A DNA stretch of 64,000 bases from Cloacimonetes bacterium UBA6097 (GCA_002435865.1 DIWV01000010.1:1-64000); one strand, 5' to 3'; positions 53,109 through 62,783 are shown, counted from the stretch's first letter. The notes: generated by a model from the sequence alone, not told the origin. A program made the numbers and translations.

Positions 53109-53174
53109 CCCTGGTACTTCCCGGGTTTGACCCGCGAATCACCCGGTAACTACCCGGGAACTACCCGGGTTGTA
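53109..53174. repeat. 11-nt phased palindromic repeat element E6
   Basis: Six in-register 11-mers: CCCTGGTACTT, CCCGGGTTTGA, CCCGCGAATCA, CCCGGTAACTA, CCCGGGAACTA and CCCGGGTTGTA. Centre GGGT-TTG-ACCC. It shares the CCCGCGAATCA unit and CCCGGGAACTA tandem copies with E7. It lies between the convergent EamA-like and ABC ATPase genes, filling much of a 295-base gap. Confidence 0.9.
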
Positions 53175-53252
53175 ATTAAGATAGAAGTGAAGGAAAACAA
53201 GGATAAAAGTTAGATAAAAGCTGTTAAAAAAGCAGGAGAAAATTGGTATTTG

Positions 53253-54008
53253 CTATTTGATAAGCTTAGCTGTTAAATCTGCCTTTAATTGTGTCCAAAG
53301 CGGGTGAGCAACATCATTTTCAGCTTCTTTCAGGATATGGGGAACGGATTCTTTTGCGATAAAAGGTCCCGGACTGTTGTCCATCACATAAATAGTGTCC
53401 GAAATTCTGATAGCTTCATCTATATCATGCGTTACAAAGATAATGGTCTGTCCCAGTTCTTCTTTTACTGATAACAGCCATTTCTGCATCCGGATTCGGG
53501 TCAGGGCATCAAGGTTGGCAAAGGGCTCATCCAGCAGCAAAAGCTCCGCATCGCACATAACTGTGCGTAAAAATGCTGCCCTTTGCTTCATTCCACCGGA
53601 AAGTTGATAGGGTTTGTAATCACCGAAACCTGTTAAGCCAAAGTTCGGTAAAAGCTTTTCTGCCCTTACTTTGGCAGCTTTGATATCTTTGTGTTGAATC
53701 CGGCAGGGTAAAATTGCATTCTGGATTAAGGACTGCCACGGAAGCAGCAAATCATCCTGCGGCATATAACCCGCAAATCCTGCCCTGCCGGTAATGTTTG
53801 TGTCATGTTTAAAAATCTGTCCGCCATCCGGAGAAGTAATGCCGGCAATCAGTTCCAGCAGGGTACTTTTCCCGCAGCCGCTGGGTCCGATTATGGTAAT
53901 AAGCTCATGTTCCTTAACATCAAATGAGATATCATTCAGGACAAGTACACTTTTGCCTTCCAGCAGAAACGACTTGCTGATGTTCTGAACCCTGAGCAGA
54001 CTATCCAT
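53253..54008 (-). CDS. ABC transporter ATP-binding protein (SsuB/ThiZ/TauB-like)
   Basis: 251 residues with the full ABC ATPase set: Walker A IIGPSGCGKSTLLELIAG, Q-loop AGYMPQDDLLLPW, signature YQLSGGMKQRAAFLRT, Walker B LLLDEPFANLDALTR and switch His FVTHDIDEAIRISD. It belongs to the nitrate/sulfonate/taurine/thiamine-precursor class. It is cotranscribed with an NMT1-like binding protein (13-base gap), but no permease gene adjoins. No clear ribosome-binding site precedes the ATG. Confidence 0.9.
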   Translation of the reverse strand: MDSLLRVQNISKSFLLEGKSVLVLNDISFDVKEHELITIIGPSGCGKSTLLELIAGITSPDGGQIFKHDTNITGRAGFAGYMPQDDLLLPWQSLIQNAILPCRIQHKDIKAAKVRAEKLLPNFGLTGFGDYKPYQLSGGMKQRAAFLRTVMCDAELLLLDEPFANLDALTRIRMQKWLLSVKEELGQTIIFVTHDIDEAIRISDTIYVMDNSPGPFIAKESVPHILKEAENDVAHPLWTQLKADLTAKLIK

Positions 54009-54021
54009 ACAGTATATTCAA

Positions 54022-54999
54022 TTATTGTTTGGGTAAAAACTCATTGGTAAAAGCTGTATTGATATCGTAAGATTTCTCAATCAGCTTCTGCTCTGCCATC
54101 CAGTCAAAAAAACGGCTCCAAACTTCGGGATTCTGTAATCCCCATACGGGACTGTCCGCCTGGTATTGTGACGCCAGATAGCGCTGGCTGGCTTTGACCA
54201 GTTCAGGTTTTAACTCGGGAGCATGTTTGAGTAAGATGCTTGCTGCGGAATCAGGATTGGCAATGGCAAATTTGTAACCTTCGGAAGTTGCTTTCATAAA
54301 GCTTCTTACTAATTCCGGCCTGGATTTGATTATCTCTTCGCATGTGATAATGACAGGAGTGTAATAATCAAGGGCAGGTTCCAAATCTTTCAGTGCAATA
54401 TAGTTCAAATCCATATTTCTAAGCTTGGCTTCTTCCCCATCCCAGCCTTCGTAAATCCACTCAAAATCAGCATCTCTGCCGATTGTGCTGAAGAAATCAG
54501 TGATACCTGAGACAATCTTCACTTTCTTAAAATCTGCTCCTGCCTTTTGCATCACGGCAGATAAAACGGCAATCTCGGAAGGTGAATCCCAGGAGCCGTA
54601 ACGTTTATTCTCAAAATCCTTCGGGGTTACAATATTGGATGATTTGAGAGAAGCAAATCCTGAAGTATTATGCTGGATAACTGCAGCGATAGAAACCAAA
54701 GGTATATTCTCAGTCCGGGCTCTGGTCACGTTTTCCTGATAGGAGATGCCAAATTCGCTTTTACCTGTAGCTACTATCTGGTCTGTGTAACCCTGCCCCG
54801 GTTGTACGATTTTTACATCCAATCCTTCATTTTTGTATAATCCCTGCTCCAAAGCAACGTATAATCCGGTGTGGTTGGTGTTGGGAGTCCAGTCTAAAGT
54901 TACAATAACGGGAATCAGCTCTTGGGGAGCTTTTTTGCATGAAATCAATATGGTTAATGCCAAAATGCATAGCAGAATAACAAATAATGATTTTTTCAT
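54022..54999 (-). CDS. ABC transporter substrate-binding lipoprotein (NMT1/ThiY-like)
   Basis: A lipobox signal (ILALTILISCKK, Cys about 21) is followed by an NMT1/THI5-like domain: VTLDWTPNTNHTGLYVALEQGLY is the family's opening block. Members bind pyrimidine precursors of thiamine (formylaminopyrimidine, ThiY) or sulfonates. The LDWTPNTNHTG sequence favours the ThiY side. GGA precedes the ATG. Neighbours: ATPase downstream, Xer recombinase upstream; permease absent. Confidence 0.85.
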   Translation of the reverse strand: MKKSLFVILLCILALTILISCKKAPQELIPVIVTLDWTPNTNHTGLYVALEQGLYKNEGLDVKIVQPGQGYTDQIVATGKSEFGISYQENVTRARTENIPLVSIAAVIQHNTSGFASLKSSNIVTPKDFENKRYGSWDSPSEIAVLSAVMQKAGADFKKVKIVSGITDFFSTIGRDADFEWIYEGWDGEEAKLRNMDLNYIALKDLEPALDYYTPVIITCEEIIKSRPELVRSFMKATSEGYKFAIANPDSAASILLKHAPELKPELVKASQRYLASQYQADSPVWGLQNPEVWSRFFDWMAEQKLIEKSYDINTAFTNEFLPKQ

Positions 55000-55023
55000 T
55001 CTATGTCCTTTTATTTTAATTAT

Positions 55024-55923
55024 CTAAGCTCTGGGATGGAATAACCTGTGTGTTTCCACCAGGTATTTTGTGTCAACATGCGTATAAATCTGTGTAGTAT
55101 TAAGGCTTGAATGCCCAAGCAAGGTCTGGACGATTCTCAGGTTTACACCTGCTTCCAGGAGGTGCGTTGCAAACGAATGCCGGAAAGTGTGGGGAGTAAT
55201 ATCCTTTTTTAATCCCGCTTCATGTGCAGCTTTCTGCAGGATTTTCCAGAAGCCCATGCGGCTTAGTTTGTTTCCTACATTGTTTAAAAATACATAATCG
55301 TTCTTCTTATGTTTGAGTAATACGGGACGTACATTGGTAATATATGATGTTACCAATTCAAGGACATTATCCAGAATAGGAACATATCTTTGCTTGCTGC
55401 CCTTTCCCCTGACCAGGATAACTTTATCATCTGCGTTTATGTCGTGGATAGTCAATCCCAGTAATTCTGAAATTCTCAATCCCGATGCATAGAGCAATTC
55501 CATCATAGCTTTGTTTCTTATTTGCAGGGGATTTTCCTGTGGTAAAGAATCCAGTAGCTTAAACATCTCCTCAACCGTGAGGAAATCAGGTAAATGCTTG
55601 CTGATTTTGATTTTGGGTACTTGTTCAAAATCGACATTTACAGCCATGTCCTGCTTTTCCAGATATAAGAAAAACTGTTTGATAGCAACTCTTTTACGCG
55701 CCAGGGATGTATTGACCAGTCCGATACTCTGCAAAGTTATAAAATAGGATACAATATCCCCGGAAGTGAATTTTGATATGTGTTTAGGATTGTATTTCAG
55801 AAAATCATCGAGGTCGCTTCTGTAACTCTCGACAGAATTAACTGCCATGCCCTTTTCCACTTTAAGATAATAGATAAAGCTGTTTAATGCACTTATCAGT
55901 TCAGGACTTAAGTTATCATTCAC
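55024..55923 (-). CDS. xerD: Tyrosine recombinase XerC/XerD
   Basis: 299 residues with an N-terminal SAM-like core-binding domain (FIYYLKVEKGMAVNSVESYRSDL) and a catalytic domain holding the Arg/Lys/His/Arg/His/Tyr set: YASGLRISELLGL, RGKGSKQRYVPI, HTFRHSFATHLLEAGVNLR, LLGHSSLNTTQIYTHV. Resolves chromosome dimers at dif. XerC and XerD cannot be separated by eye; it may be the single Xer in this genome. It overlaps guaB by 8 bases. Confidence 0.9.
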   Translation of the reverse strand: MNDNLSPELISALNSFIYYLKVEKGMAVNSVESYRSDLDDFLKYNPKHISKFTSGDIVSYFITLQSIGLVNTSLARKRVAIKQFFLYLEKQDMAVNVDFEQVPKIKISKHLPDFLTVEEMFKLLDSLPQENPLQIRNKAMMELLYASGLRISELLGLTIHDINADDKVILVRGKGSKQRYVPILDNVLELVTSYITNVRPVLLKHKKNDYVFLNNVGNKLSRMGFWKILQKAAHEAGLKKDITPHTFRHSFATHLLEAGVNLRIVQTLLGHSSLNTTQIYTHVDTKYLVETHRLFHPRA

Positions 55924-57376
55924 TGCTGAAGTAATTTGGTGTTTCCTTAGTGATTCTGATGTCGTGCGGATGGGATTCTTTCAAACCGGCAGAGGTGATT
56001 TCAATGAATTCAGCGTTGTCCTGCAGAGCTTTGAGGTTTTTAGCACCGCAATAACCCATGCCGGACTTAATCCCGCCGATTAACTGATAGACAAAATCCT
56101 TAATCGGACCTTTATAGGGAACCATTCCCTCGATACCTTCGGCAACCAGTTTGTTATCATCAGTATCTGTCTGGAAATAACGGTCTTTGCTGCCTTGCTT
56201 CATAGCACCGATAGAACCCATACCACGATATGATTTAAACCTTCTGCCATTGAAAATGATCGATTCTCCCGGACTTTCATCTGTTCCTGCGAACAAACTG
56301 CCAATCATTGCTGCATTTGCTCCTGCAGCCAAGGCCTTTACTATATCACCGGAATACTTAATTCCGCCATCTGCTATCAGCGTTATTCCTGCTTTCTGAG
56401 TAACTTCAGCACAGTCCATAATCGCTGTTAACTGAGGAACTCCAATTCCAGCCACAACGCGTGTAGTACAGATAGAGCCCGGTCCGATGCCGACTTTGAT
56501 GGCGTCTGCACCCGAATCTGCCAGATACTGTGCTGCTTTTGCAGTGGCAACATTTCCGGCAATTATGTCTGTTTTACACGTTTTCTTGATTGCTTTAATA
56601 GCTTTGGAGATATTTATATGATGTCCATGGGCTGTATCAATTGTTATTACATCAGCACCTTTAGCAATTAACTCTTGCGCACGTTCCAGATAGTCATTTG
56701 TAACACCAACAGCAGCACCAACCAGAAGCCTGTTCTTTTTGTCCTGCACAGCCAGTGGGTAATCGATTTTCTTCATGATATCCCTGACAGTAATCATTCC
56801 GATTAATTCCTGCTTTTTGTTTTCAATCAGGAGTTTTTCGATCCTATGTTTTTGCAGGAGCATTTGGGCTTCCTGCATGGAGATGCCTTCCCTTGCAGTT
56901 ATCAGTTTTGCACGGGGAGTCATGAGTTCTTTAACCTGCTTCTTCAAATTTGTCTCAAAGCGCATATCTCTGTTAGTAAGGATACCGACCAGCTTCCCTT
57001 TATCTACAACAGGGAAACCGCCAATTTTGTGCCTGGTTTTTAGAGTCATGACTTTTTCCAGGTTATCAGAAGGTGAAACAGTATAGGGATGGCTTACAAC
57101 ACCGCTTTCTGCACGTTTAACCAGATGAACTTCATTTGCCTGAGCTTCGATAGACATATTCTTATGTATTATCCCAATCCCCCCTTCCCGGGCAATAGCT
57201 ATTGCGAGAGCTGATTCTGTAACAGTATCCATTGCTGCGCTAATCAACGGTATATAAAGCTTGATACGGGGAGTAATCAAAGTAGTCAAATCGACCTGGG
57301 CAGGTAAAACCTTTGAACTTTGCGGAAGCAAAAGCACATCATCAAAGGTATAAGTTTTACGAATTGGTTTCTTCAC
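55916..57376 (-). CDS. guaB: IMP dehydrogenase
   Basis: Oxidises IMP to XMP, the committed step to GMP. The TIM barrel with catalytic loop GIGPGSICTTRVVAGIGVPQ (Cys) and FDDVLLLPQSSKVLPAQVDL is complete. Two CBS domains are inserted at about 95-205 (VSPSDNLEKVMTL, LVGILTNRDMRF, LIGMITVRDIMK). The flap KYFSE-type ending is GSIGAMKQGSKDRYFQ and a C-terminal EITSAGLKESHPHDI. 486 residues is normal. GTG start at 57376 with AAGGA upstream. Confidence 0.97.
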   Translation of the reverse strand: MKKPIRKTYTFDDVLLLPQSSKVLPAQVDLTTLITPRIKLYIPLISAAMDTVTESALAIAIAREGGIGIIHKNMSIEAQANEVHLVKRAESGVVSHPYTVSPSDNLEKVMTLKTRHKIGGFPVVDKGKLVGILTNRDMRFETNLKKQVKELMTPRAKLITAREGISMQEAQMLLQKHRIEKLLIENKKQELIGMITVRDIMKKIDYPLAVQDKKNRLLVGAAVGVTNDYLERAQELIAKGADVITIDTAHGHHINISKAIKAIKKTCKTDIIAGNVATAKAAQYLADSGADAIKVGIGPGSICTTRVVAGIGVPQLTAIMDCAEVTQKAGITLIADGGIKYSGDIVKALAAGANAAMIGSLFAGTDESPGESIIFNGRRFKSYRGMGSIGAMKQGSKDRYFQTDTDDNKLVAEGIEGMVPYKGPIKDFVYQLIGGIKSGMGYCGAKNLKALQDNAEFIEITSAGLKESHPHDIRITKETPNYFSSE

Positions 57377-57419
57377 TTCAATTCCTTTATTTCTTTTTTA
57401 AAAATAATTAGAACAGAAT

Positions 57420-59150
57420 TTACAAATTAGGTCTTCCGGTTGGTGCTTTCTGCAGGATTTGCCTGAAACCTGGAGAGAATACACTATTGGGATTAGTTTT
57501 CAGAAAGTCCTGCGCCATAATCTCAGCGTTCGAAGTTTGAGTCTGGAGTTTAGACCTTTGCAAGGATGCATAATCTTTCAGTAGCTCATCCTGCCACTCG
57601 AAATTATAAAGTTGTTCAGCCCATTGTTTAAACCCAGATGTCTGTGCCCAATCAGCAGCCAGAATCCTAAGTTCTTCATCTTTAGAACTAACAGCCAAAT
57701 CTGCAACTGTTTGTATAGCCAGGGAATCCCTGTGGCTCATTTTATAACGAAATGCCTCAAGGAAACCGCTTTGTGCACTTTTAGAAAGATTTAGCAACAG
57801 GATATTCATAGTCATTATATCGTTTACAAAAATACTGGAAGGTGCTGTAAGAATTAGTTCATTTAACAATGAATCAGCAGATTCAGATTTGCCCTGAGCC
57901 ATTGCAATCAAATAATTAAAATACCATTTCCTGTCTAGCAGCCTGGGATTATTCTGTTTGAGCAAAAGCTGTTCTGCCTGCTCGTATTGTTTACTTATAA
58001 AATATGTGCCAATCAGGCGATAATCAACTTCTGCTTTATCAATGTTGTTTAAAGCTACTTTACGTGCTTCATCTAAAAAAGCAATAACACTGCTGAATTC
58101 TTTGCCCTGCCAAAGAGCAAGGTCTGCCAGAATAAGATATGCCTGAAAAGGAAACTGCATCCTTTCAAACTTTGAATTGACTTTGTTGTCCACAGGATTA
58201 ACAATCAGGGAAATGATGCTTTCTGCTTGTGCGAATTGCCTTAACCTGATATAAACTTCAGTCGTTTTTAAAAGAACTTCACCAAGAGTTTTAACATCGA
58301 TTTGTTTATTCCGCAAAGTATTGAATGCTGCAATTGCCAATGAGTCATGACCTGCTGTATATTGTTCATTGGCAAAAGCATATAGCTTTTCTGACGGTAG
58401 TTGTTCATATTCCGTTAATGCTTCTCCGGGTCTGCCCATTCTACTCAAAGTAATGGCATATACTTCCTTAACTTCGATACTGGCACTGGCTTTTGCCAGT
58501 CTCTTCACCAGAGTAATCAAATCAGGATTTTCTTTAAGAATAGCTTTAAGTTGATTACCAACAAAGTAAATATTGCCCGGTTGGGCTTCAAGATACCGGA
58601 TGTATTCTGTTATTGCCTTGTCATAAATATGACTGTTAAAAGCGTTATTGCCGATTTCCATGTTAAAGATATCAGTTTTTCCCAGAGCTGCCCTTCCCTG
58701 TTCATACAGCCTGACTGCCTGCTCAGAAAAGCCTTTCCGCTCAAAATAACTGGCTAACAACCGGTAACGCTGTTCATCATTGGGAGCAAGCTGAATATAT
58801 GCCTGAGCTTTATCCATTGCATCTTTCAGCTTTGCCTGCATTACATCTACCTGGATATCGTATTCTAACCACTGATTACTTGGAATAACAGTCCTGTAAT
58901 CTTTCAGAAGCTTTTCAGCTTTATCTGCATTATTGATTTGCAGATACAACTGAAACAACTGAGCAACAGCGCTTATATCATTGGGATAATTTAATAAAAC
59001 CTGCAGCCAGGCTTGCTCTGCTTCAACAAACTGCCTTTGAGAATATAATCTCTGGGCATTTTGATATAATATCGCCTTCTCATCGTACTGGGCATAAGCA
59101 GATGAAGCCAGAATTAAAAAGACAAAAGTAACTAATATATAATATCTCAT
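57420..59150 (-). CDS. Secreted tetratricopeptide-repeat protein
   Basis: Signal peptide (YYILVTFVFLILASSAYA-Q), then about 540 residues of helical TPR-like repeats: YQNAQRLYSQRQFVEAEQAW, YPNDISAVAQLFQLYLQINNA, YRLLASYFERKGFSEQAVRLY, AITEYIRYLEAQPGNIYF. Likely a periplasmic scaffold. It overlaps the 1082-residue protein by 4 bases (ATGA), so the two probably act together at the envelope. Confidence 0.8.
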   Translation of the reverse strand: MRYYILVTFVFLILASSAYAQYDEKAILYQNAQRLYSQRQFVEAEQAWLQVLLNYPNDISAVAQLFQLYLQINNADKAEKLLKDYRTVIPSNQWLEYDIQVDVMQAKLKDAMDKAQAYIQLAPNDEQRYRLLASYFERKGFSEQAVRLYEQGRAALGKTDIFNMEIGNNAFNSHIYDKAITEYIRYLEAQPGNIYFVGNQLKAILKENPDLITLVKRLAKASASIEVKEVYAITLSRMGRPGEALTEYEQLPSEKLYAFANEQYTAGHDSLAIAAFNTLRNKQIDVKTLGEVLLKTTEVYIRLRQFAQAESIISLIVNPVDNKVNSKFERMQFPFQAYLILADLALWQGKEFSSVIAFLDEARKVALNNIDKAEVDYRLIGTYFISKQYEQAEQLLLKQNNPRLLDRKWYFNYLIAMAQGKSESADSLLNELILTAPSSIFVNDIMTMNILLLNLSKSAQSGFLEAFRYKMSHRDSLAIQTVADLAVSSKDEELRILAADWAQTSGFKQWAEQLYNFEWQDELLKDYASLQRSKLQTQTSNAEIMAQDFLKTNPNSVFSPGFRQILQKAPTGRPNL

Positions 59151-62100
59151 TGTTTGGTACTCTGTTCATTAAGTAATTTCAGGTATTGTTGAATGACCTG
59201 CTGGTATTCTTTGGGGAAAGAGCGGTATTGCTCATCAAGCATTGCTTTTTTTCTCAACAGATTAAAGTCTGTAGAAGGAATGTTTCTGTTATCAGGATTA
59301 TTTTCAGCAGTTTCACCTTTACGTTTTTGGCTGAATTCCCTTTTATTAATGGATTTCTGTGCATCAAGCAGTTTGGATAGGATACGTTCCTGCCTGTTCA
59401 CTAAATCCTGGTCAAGCCTGTTTTGCTTTAGCTGTCTTGCAATAGCTTCCATCTCATCAGCCATTTGTTTCAGGGAATTACCCTGCTTTTGTGCTTCGGG
59501 AGAATTCTGCAGGGCACGTTTGATGTTTTCTGCCAATCTTTCCTGCTCATTCGCCAGTCTCTGCATCTGCTGCTGTTCAGCTGTCCCCATTCTGCCTCCG
59601 TTTTGCTGCATTTGCTGTAACATCTGCTGTGTCAGCATATTCATTGCCATCTGTTCCTGACCCATCTGCTGCAGCATTTTCATCATGGACTCCATACCGC
59701 TCCCGCTGCCACTTCCCTGGGAATTCTGATTCAATGCCTGGATTAAGTCATATGCCATCAGGTTTAATCCTTTTTGGATACCTTCCAGGTTTTTGGGAAT
59801 ATCAAAATACTTAATTTCATTAACATCGATAAAGAAATCCCGATAGCTTTGTGCTGCCAGATTAGCATCAACAAAGAACTTTGGCGGCATAAACATCATC
59901 ACCATAGGATTGGAAAACAGCTTATTGACACTAAGCTGCATGCCTTCATATCCCGATACCAAATCAGGCAGAATAGGATAAGGATCTTGTTTATATTTCT
60001 GAGCCACTTCCTCATGCTTTTGAGAGAAGATTAATAGCTCTCTGGCTGCTGTCTGCATAGCCAGTTTAATCTGGGCAGAACTGCCGCCACTCATGGAATT
60101 TTTCATTTCCTCGAGTTTATTAGTCATCTTCCGCATTTTCTGCATTGCCTGTTGCTGAGAGGCTTTAGCTTGTGACCGCTGGTTTTTGGAAAGTGATTGT
60201 TGGCTTGACTGCATGTCCTGATTCAAATTATCCTGCTTCATCATTTCCTGCAATTCTTCCAGCATTTCCTGGGCTTCCTTGTCTTTCTTAGCATCAAGCA
60301 AATCATCAATTTTCTTTAGCTGTTCATTGATAGCATCTAGTTTGTCATTGATTTTCTTTTGTTCTTCTGCCAGCGTCTCAGCATCTTTGCTTGAATCAGA
60401 GGTCTTTTCCATCAAGGCTTGCTGCATTTTTTCCATTTCTTCTGATATCTGCAAAGCCTTTTGTACAGCTTGTTCTTTTTTGATACTCTCCAGAAGCTTT
60501 AAAGTCTGGTCTATCTTCTGGTTAAAATCTTCCAGAGAAAACTTGAAGTTTTCCATCGCTTTTTTGATTGCTTCCGGACTTAAGTTTTTAAGGGAATTCT
60601 CCATTTGCTCCATAGCTTTCTGAAGCTGTTCGTTATCTATTTCGGATAAAATCTCCTGGATTTTCTGCATCTTTTCCAGGGTTTCCTGCGATAAAGCCTG
60701 ATTATTTTGCAGCTTATCAATTAACTGCTGATAATTATCTGCAACCTTTTCCACCTGCTCTGCCAGCTGCTGTTGATTTTGCACCATATTCTCAAGCTGT
60801 TTTTTATCTTCCCAAGTCATTTTATCATCTTTTAGCAGTTCCCTGCGCTTTTGTTCAAAATCTTTCTGCAGTTCCTGTGATTGTTTCAGAACATCAGATA
60901 ATTCGTCTTTTTTAGCGCTTTCCTGACGCTCAATCTCTTTGTAGATTTCTTCAATGGACGGGAAGCGTGCCTTGTACTTCTTACTTATAGCTTTCTGCTG
61001 TTCCGGCGAGTTATCGTTAATCTCAGCCCAGTAAGTGATAATATCCCCGGGCAAGAGATTCTGGGAATCAAAGCTGATAACATAATCAAGGTCAAGATTT
61101 GTGGAATTTATGATACCCTGAACTTCTTTTGCCTGATTGTTCTGGTCATTGACCTGAAACTTGAGTATCAGGTTTTTCAGACCATAATCATCAGAAGCAA
61201 CAATCCGTAAGGGCAAGAGCATATTCTGGTTGAGAATCACATCATCACCGGGTTCAGGGATGGATATTTCCGGTGGATTATCAGGTATTGCATCTATAGT
61301 TTTCTCTTCGGGAGTATTCTTGCGTCCCAAAGCATCTGTCAATTCAAGATACCAGGACGTAGACTCCAAAACTTCGAGTTGTGTTACAAAAGATTTCTCC
61401 GATACAGGCTGCATTATTTTACTCTCTCCATTGGAGAAATTCATCTTTGCTTCTTTAAGAGGGATGTTCGTATCTATACTCAACGTGACCATTGTATGCC
61501 TTAAAGCCTGGATATTACCATAACTTGTACTGTCATATTCTGCTTTCAGCTTTGTGTATGTAGGATAATGATATGAGACGGAATATCGCCTTACAGCAGG
61601 ATTATCCAAAACATCAATCCTGAAATTATTGGACTTCACTTTGCCGGCTTTTACATAATATGAAAAGGAATAATCCAGTTTCTCAAACAGATACCTGCCA
61701 TCAGGCATGGCAACTTCACGCCACTGGTTTTCAATTTTATACATAAGGCTGTATTGTATGTCTTGCATAGAGTTAACTACTTCAATCAAGACATCCTGAT
61801 TTCTGCCTACTTTCAGGTTGCCGGGGTTAACCTCTATATATGATATCAGGTCTGTAGTCTGAATCTGGTTGAGCCAATACTCTTTAGCACTACGTGGTAT
61901 TTGTTTGTAATTCAGTCCCCAGAGTAATGCCAGACTCAAGAATAATATCATGACGATATTCCTGTAAAGAGGATTCAAGGTTTTGGGATATTCTATCTGC
62001 TGTGCACTTATACGCTCTGCACTGTAATTATAAAGTCTTTCATAGATTTTACTCTTTACTATTTCAGGTTCTTTTTTAAGTTCTATTACATTCTGGTACA

Positions 62101-62395
62101 GGTCATCCTTTATGCCATGCAATTCATCCAGCCAACGGGATATCTTTATCAGACCGGGTCTGTACTTGAAATCATAAAATAAAATAAATATGATACTTCC
62201 CAGGCTGATAAGCCTGAACAGATTTGCCAAAAGCATGACTTCTGAAGGGGATTTGATAAATACTCTGAACGAAAGGTAGAAGTGAAAAGCCAACGCAAGA
62301 ATCAGCAGGCATTTAATCACAGTGCGCCTGAACAAAATACCGTTATAACGGTTACGGATTTTGTTCAATTTTGATTCAAATGCTCTATTTTTCAT
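59147..62395 (-). CDS. Large membrane protein with Gln-rich coiled coil (DUF4175-like)
   Basis: 1082 residues. N-terminal membrane spans (about 23-45, 53-75 and 148-165), then a beta-rich region (180-470, including IPLKEAKMNFSNGESK and LLPLRIVASDDYGLKNL) and a very long Gln/Glu/Lys-rich coiled coil (about 480-1060: QLAEQVEKVADNYQQLIDKL, MEQMENSLKNLSPEAIKKAM, QQMLQQMQQNGGRMG). The arrangement matches DUF4175-type proteins of FCB bacteria, whose function is unknown. GGAAG precedes the ATG. Followed by the TPR gene with overlap. Confidence 0.7.
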   Translation of the reverse strand: MKNRAFESKLNKIRNRYNGILFRRTVIKCLLILALAFHFYLSFRVFIKSPSEVMLLANLFRLISLGSIIFILFYDFKYRPGLIKISRWLDELHGIKDDLYQNVIELKKEPEIVKSKIYERLYNYSAERISAQQIEYPKTLNPLYRNIVMILFLSLALLWGLNYKQIPRSAKEYWLNQIQTTDLISYIEVNPGNLKVGRNQDVLIEVVNSMQDIQYSLMYKIENQWREVAMPDGRYLFEKLDYSFSYYVKAGKVKSNNFRIDVLDNPAVRRYSVSYHYPTYTKLKAEYDSTSYGNIQALRHTMVTLSIDTNIPLKEAKMNFSNGESKIMQPVSEKSFVTQLEVLESTSWYLELTDALGRKNTPEEKTIDAIPDNPPEISIPEPGDDVILNQNMLLPLRIVASDDYGLKNLILKFQVNDQNNQAKEVQGIINSTNLDLDYVISFDSQNLLPGDIITYWAEINDNSPEQQKAISKKYKARFPSIEEIYKEIERQESAKKDELSDVLKQSQELQKDFEQKRRELLKDDKMTWEDKKQLENMVQNQQQLAEQVEKVADNYQQLIDKLQNNQALSQETLEKMQKIQEILSEIDNEQLQKAMEQMENSLKNLSPEAIKKAMENFKFSLEDFNQKIDQTLKLLESIKKEQAVQKALQISEEMEKMQQALMEKTSDSSKDAETLAEEQKKINDKLDAINEQLKKIDDLLDAKKDKEAQEMLEELQEMMKQDNLNQDMQSSQQSLSKNQRSQAKASQQQAMQKMRKMTNKLEEMKNSMSGGSSAQIKLAMQTAARELLIFSQKHEEVAQKYKQDPYPILPDLVSGYEGMQLSVNKLFSNPMVMMFMPPKFFVDANLAAQSYRDFFIDVNEIKYFDIPKNLEGIQKGLNLMAYDLIQALNQNSQGSGSGSGMESMMKMLQQMGQEQMAMNMLTQQMLQQMQQNGGRMGTAEQQQMQRLANEQERLAENIKRALQNSPEAQKQGNSLKQMADEMEAIARQLKQNRLDQDLVNRQERILSKLLDAQKSINKREFSQKRKGETAENNPDNRNIPSTDFNLLRKKAMLDEQYRSFPKEYQQVIQQYLKLLNEQSTKQ

Positions 62396-62610
62396 ACTTC
62401 CTACAATTTAGTTTTTCACTAATAGCAAGATTTTAACTCACTGTTAACATGTCAATGCTTTTCGACATATACATATGTTTTACTTCTCTGTTTAAGCCAA
62501 ATGATAAATTCCCCGCTTTTCCGGGACATTCTATACGGATTTATAACCAAAGCAGACAACTACGTTATCAAATCATTGTTGATTGTTGCTCAGGTCAATC
62601 TTATTTAAAT

Positions 62611-62698
62611 CCCGGTTCTTTCGTGGGATCTTCGCGGTTACTTCCCGGGTCACACCCGCGAATCACCCGGGAACTACCCGGGAACTACCCGGGATAAA
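62611..62698. repeat. 11-nt phased palindromic repeat element E7
   Basis: Eight in-register 11-mers: CCCGGTTCTTT, CGTGGGATCTT, CGCGGTTACTT, CCCGGGTCACA, CCCGCGAATCA, CCCGGGAACTA, CCCGGGAACTA and CCCGGGATAAA. Centre GGGT-CAC-ACCC. It is a close relative of E6. It occupies the 388-base gap between purM and the DUF4175-like gene; the rest of that gap (62396-62610, 62699-62783) shows nothing recognisable. Confidence 0.9.
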
Positions 62699-62783
62699 TA
62701 AAAGAAATGATATAAAAACAAAGGAATTGTCTTGATTTAAAATGGGATAAGATTCTAACTATATTTGAATTAAGTTTGGAAGG

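Noticed and set aside
59147..62395. Plus-strand ORFs opposite the coiled-coil gene
   Set aside because: These are complements of Gln/Lys-rich codons giving Ser/Cys-rich products with no ribosome-binding sites.
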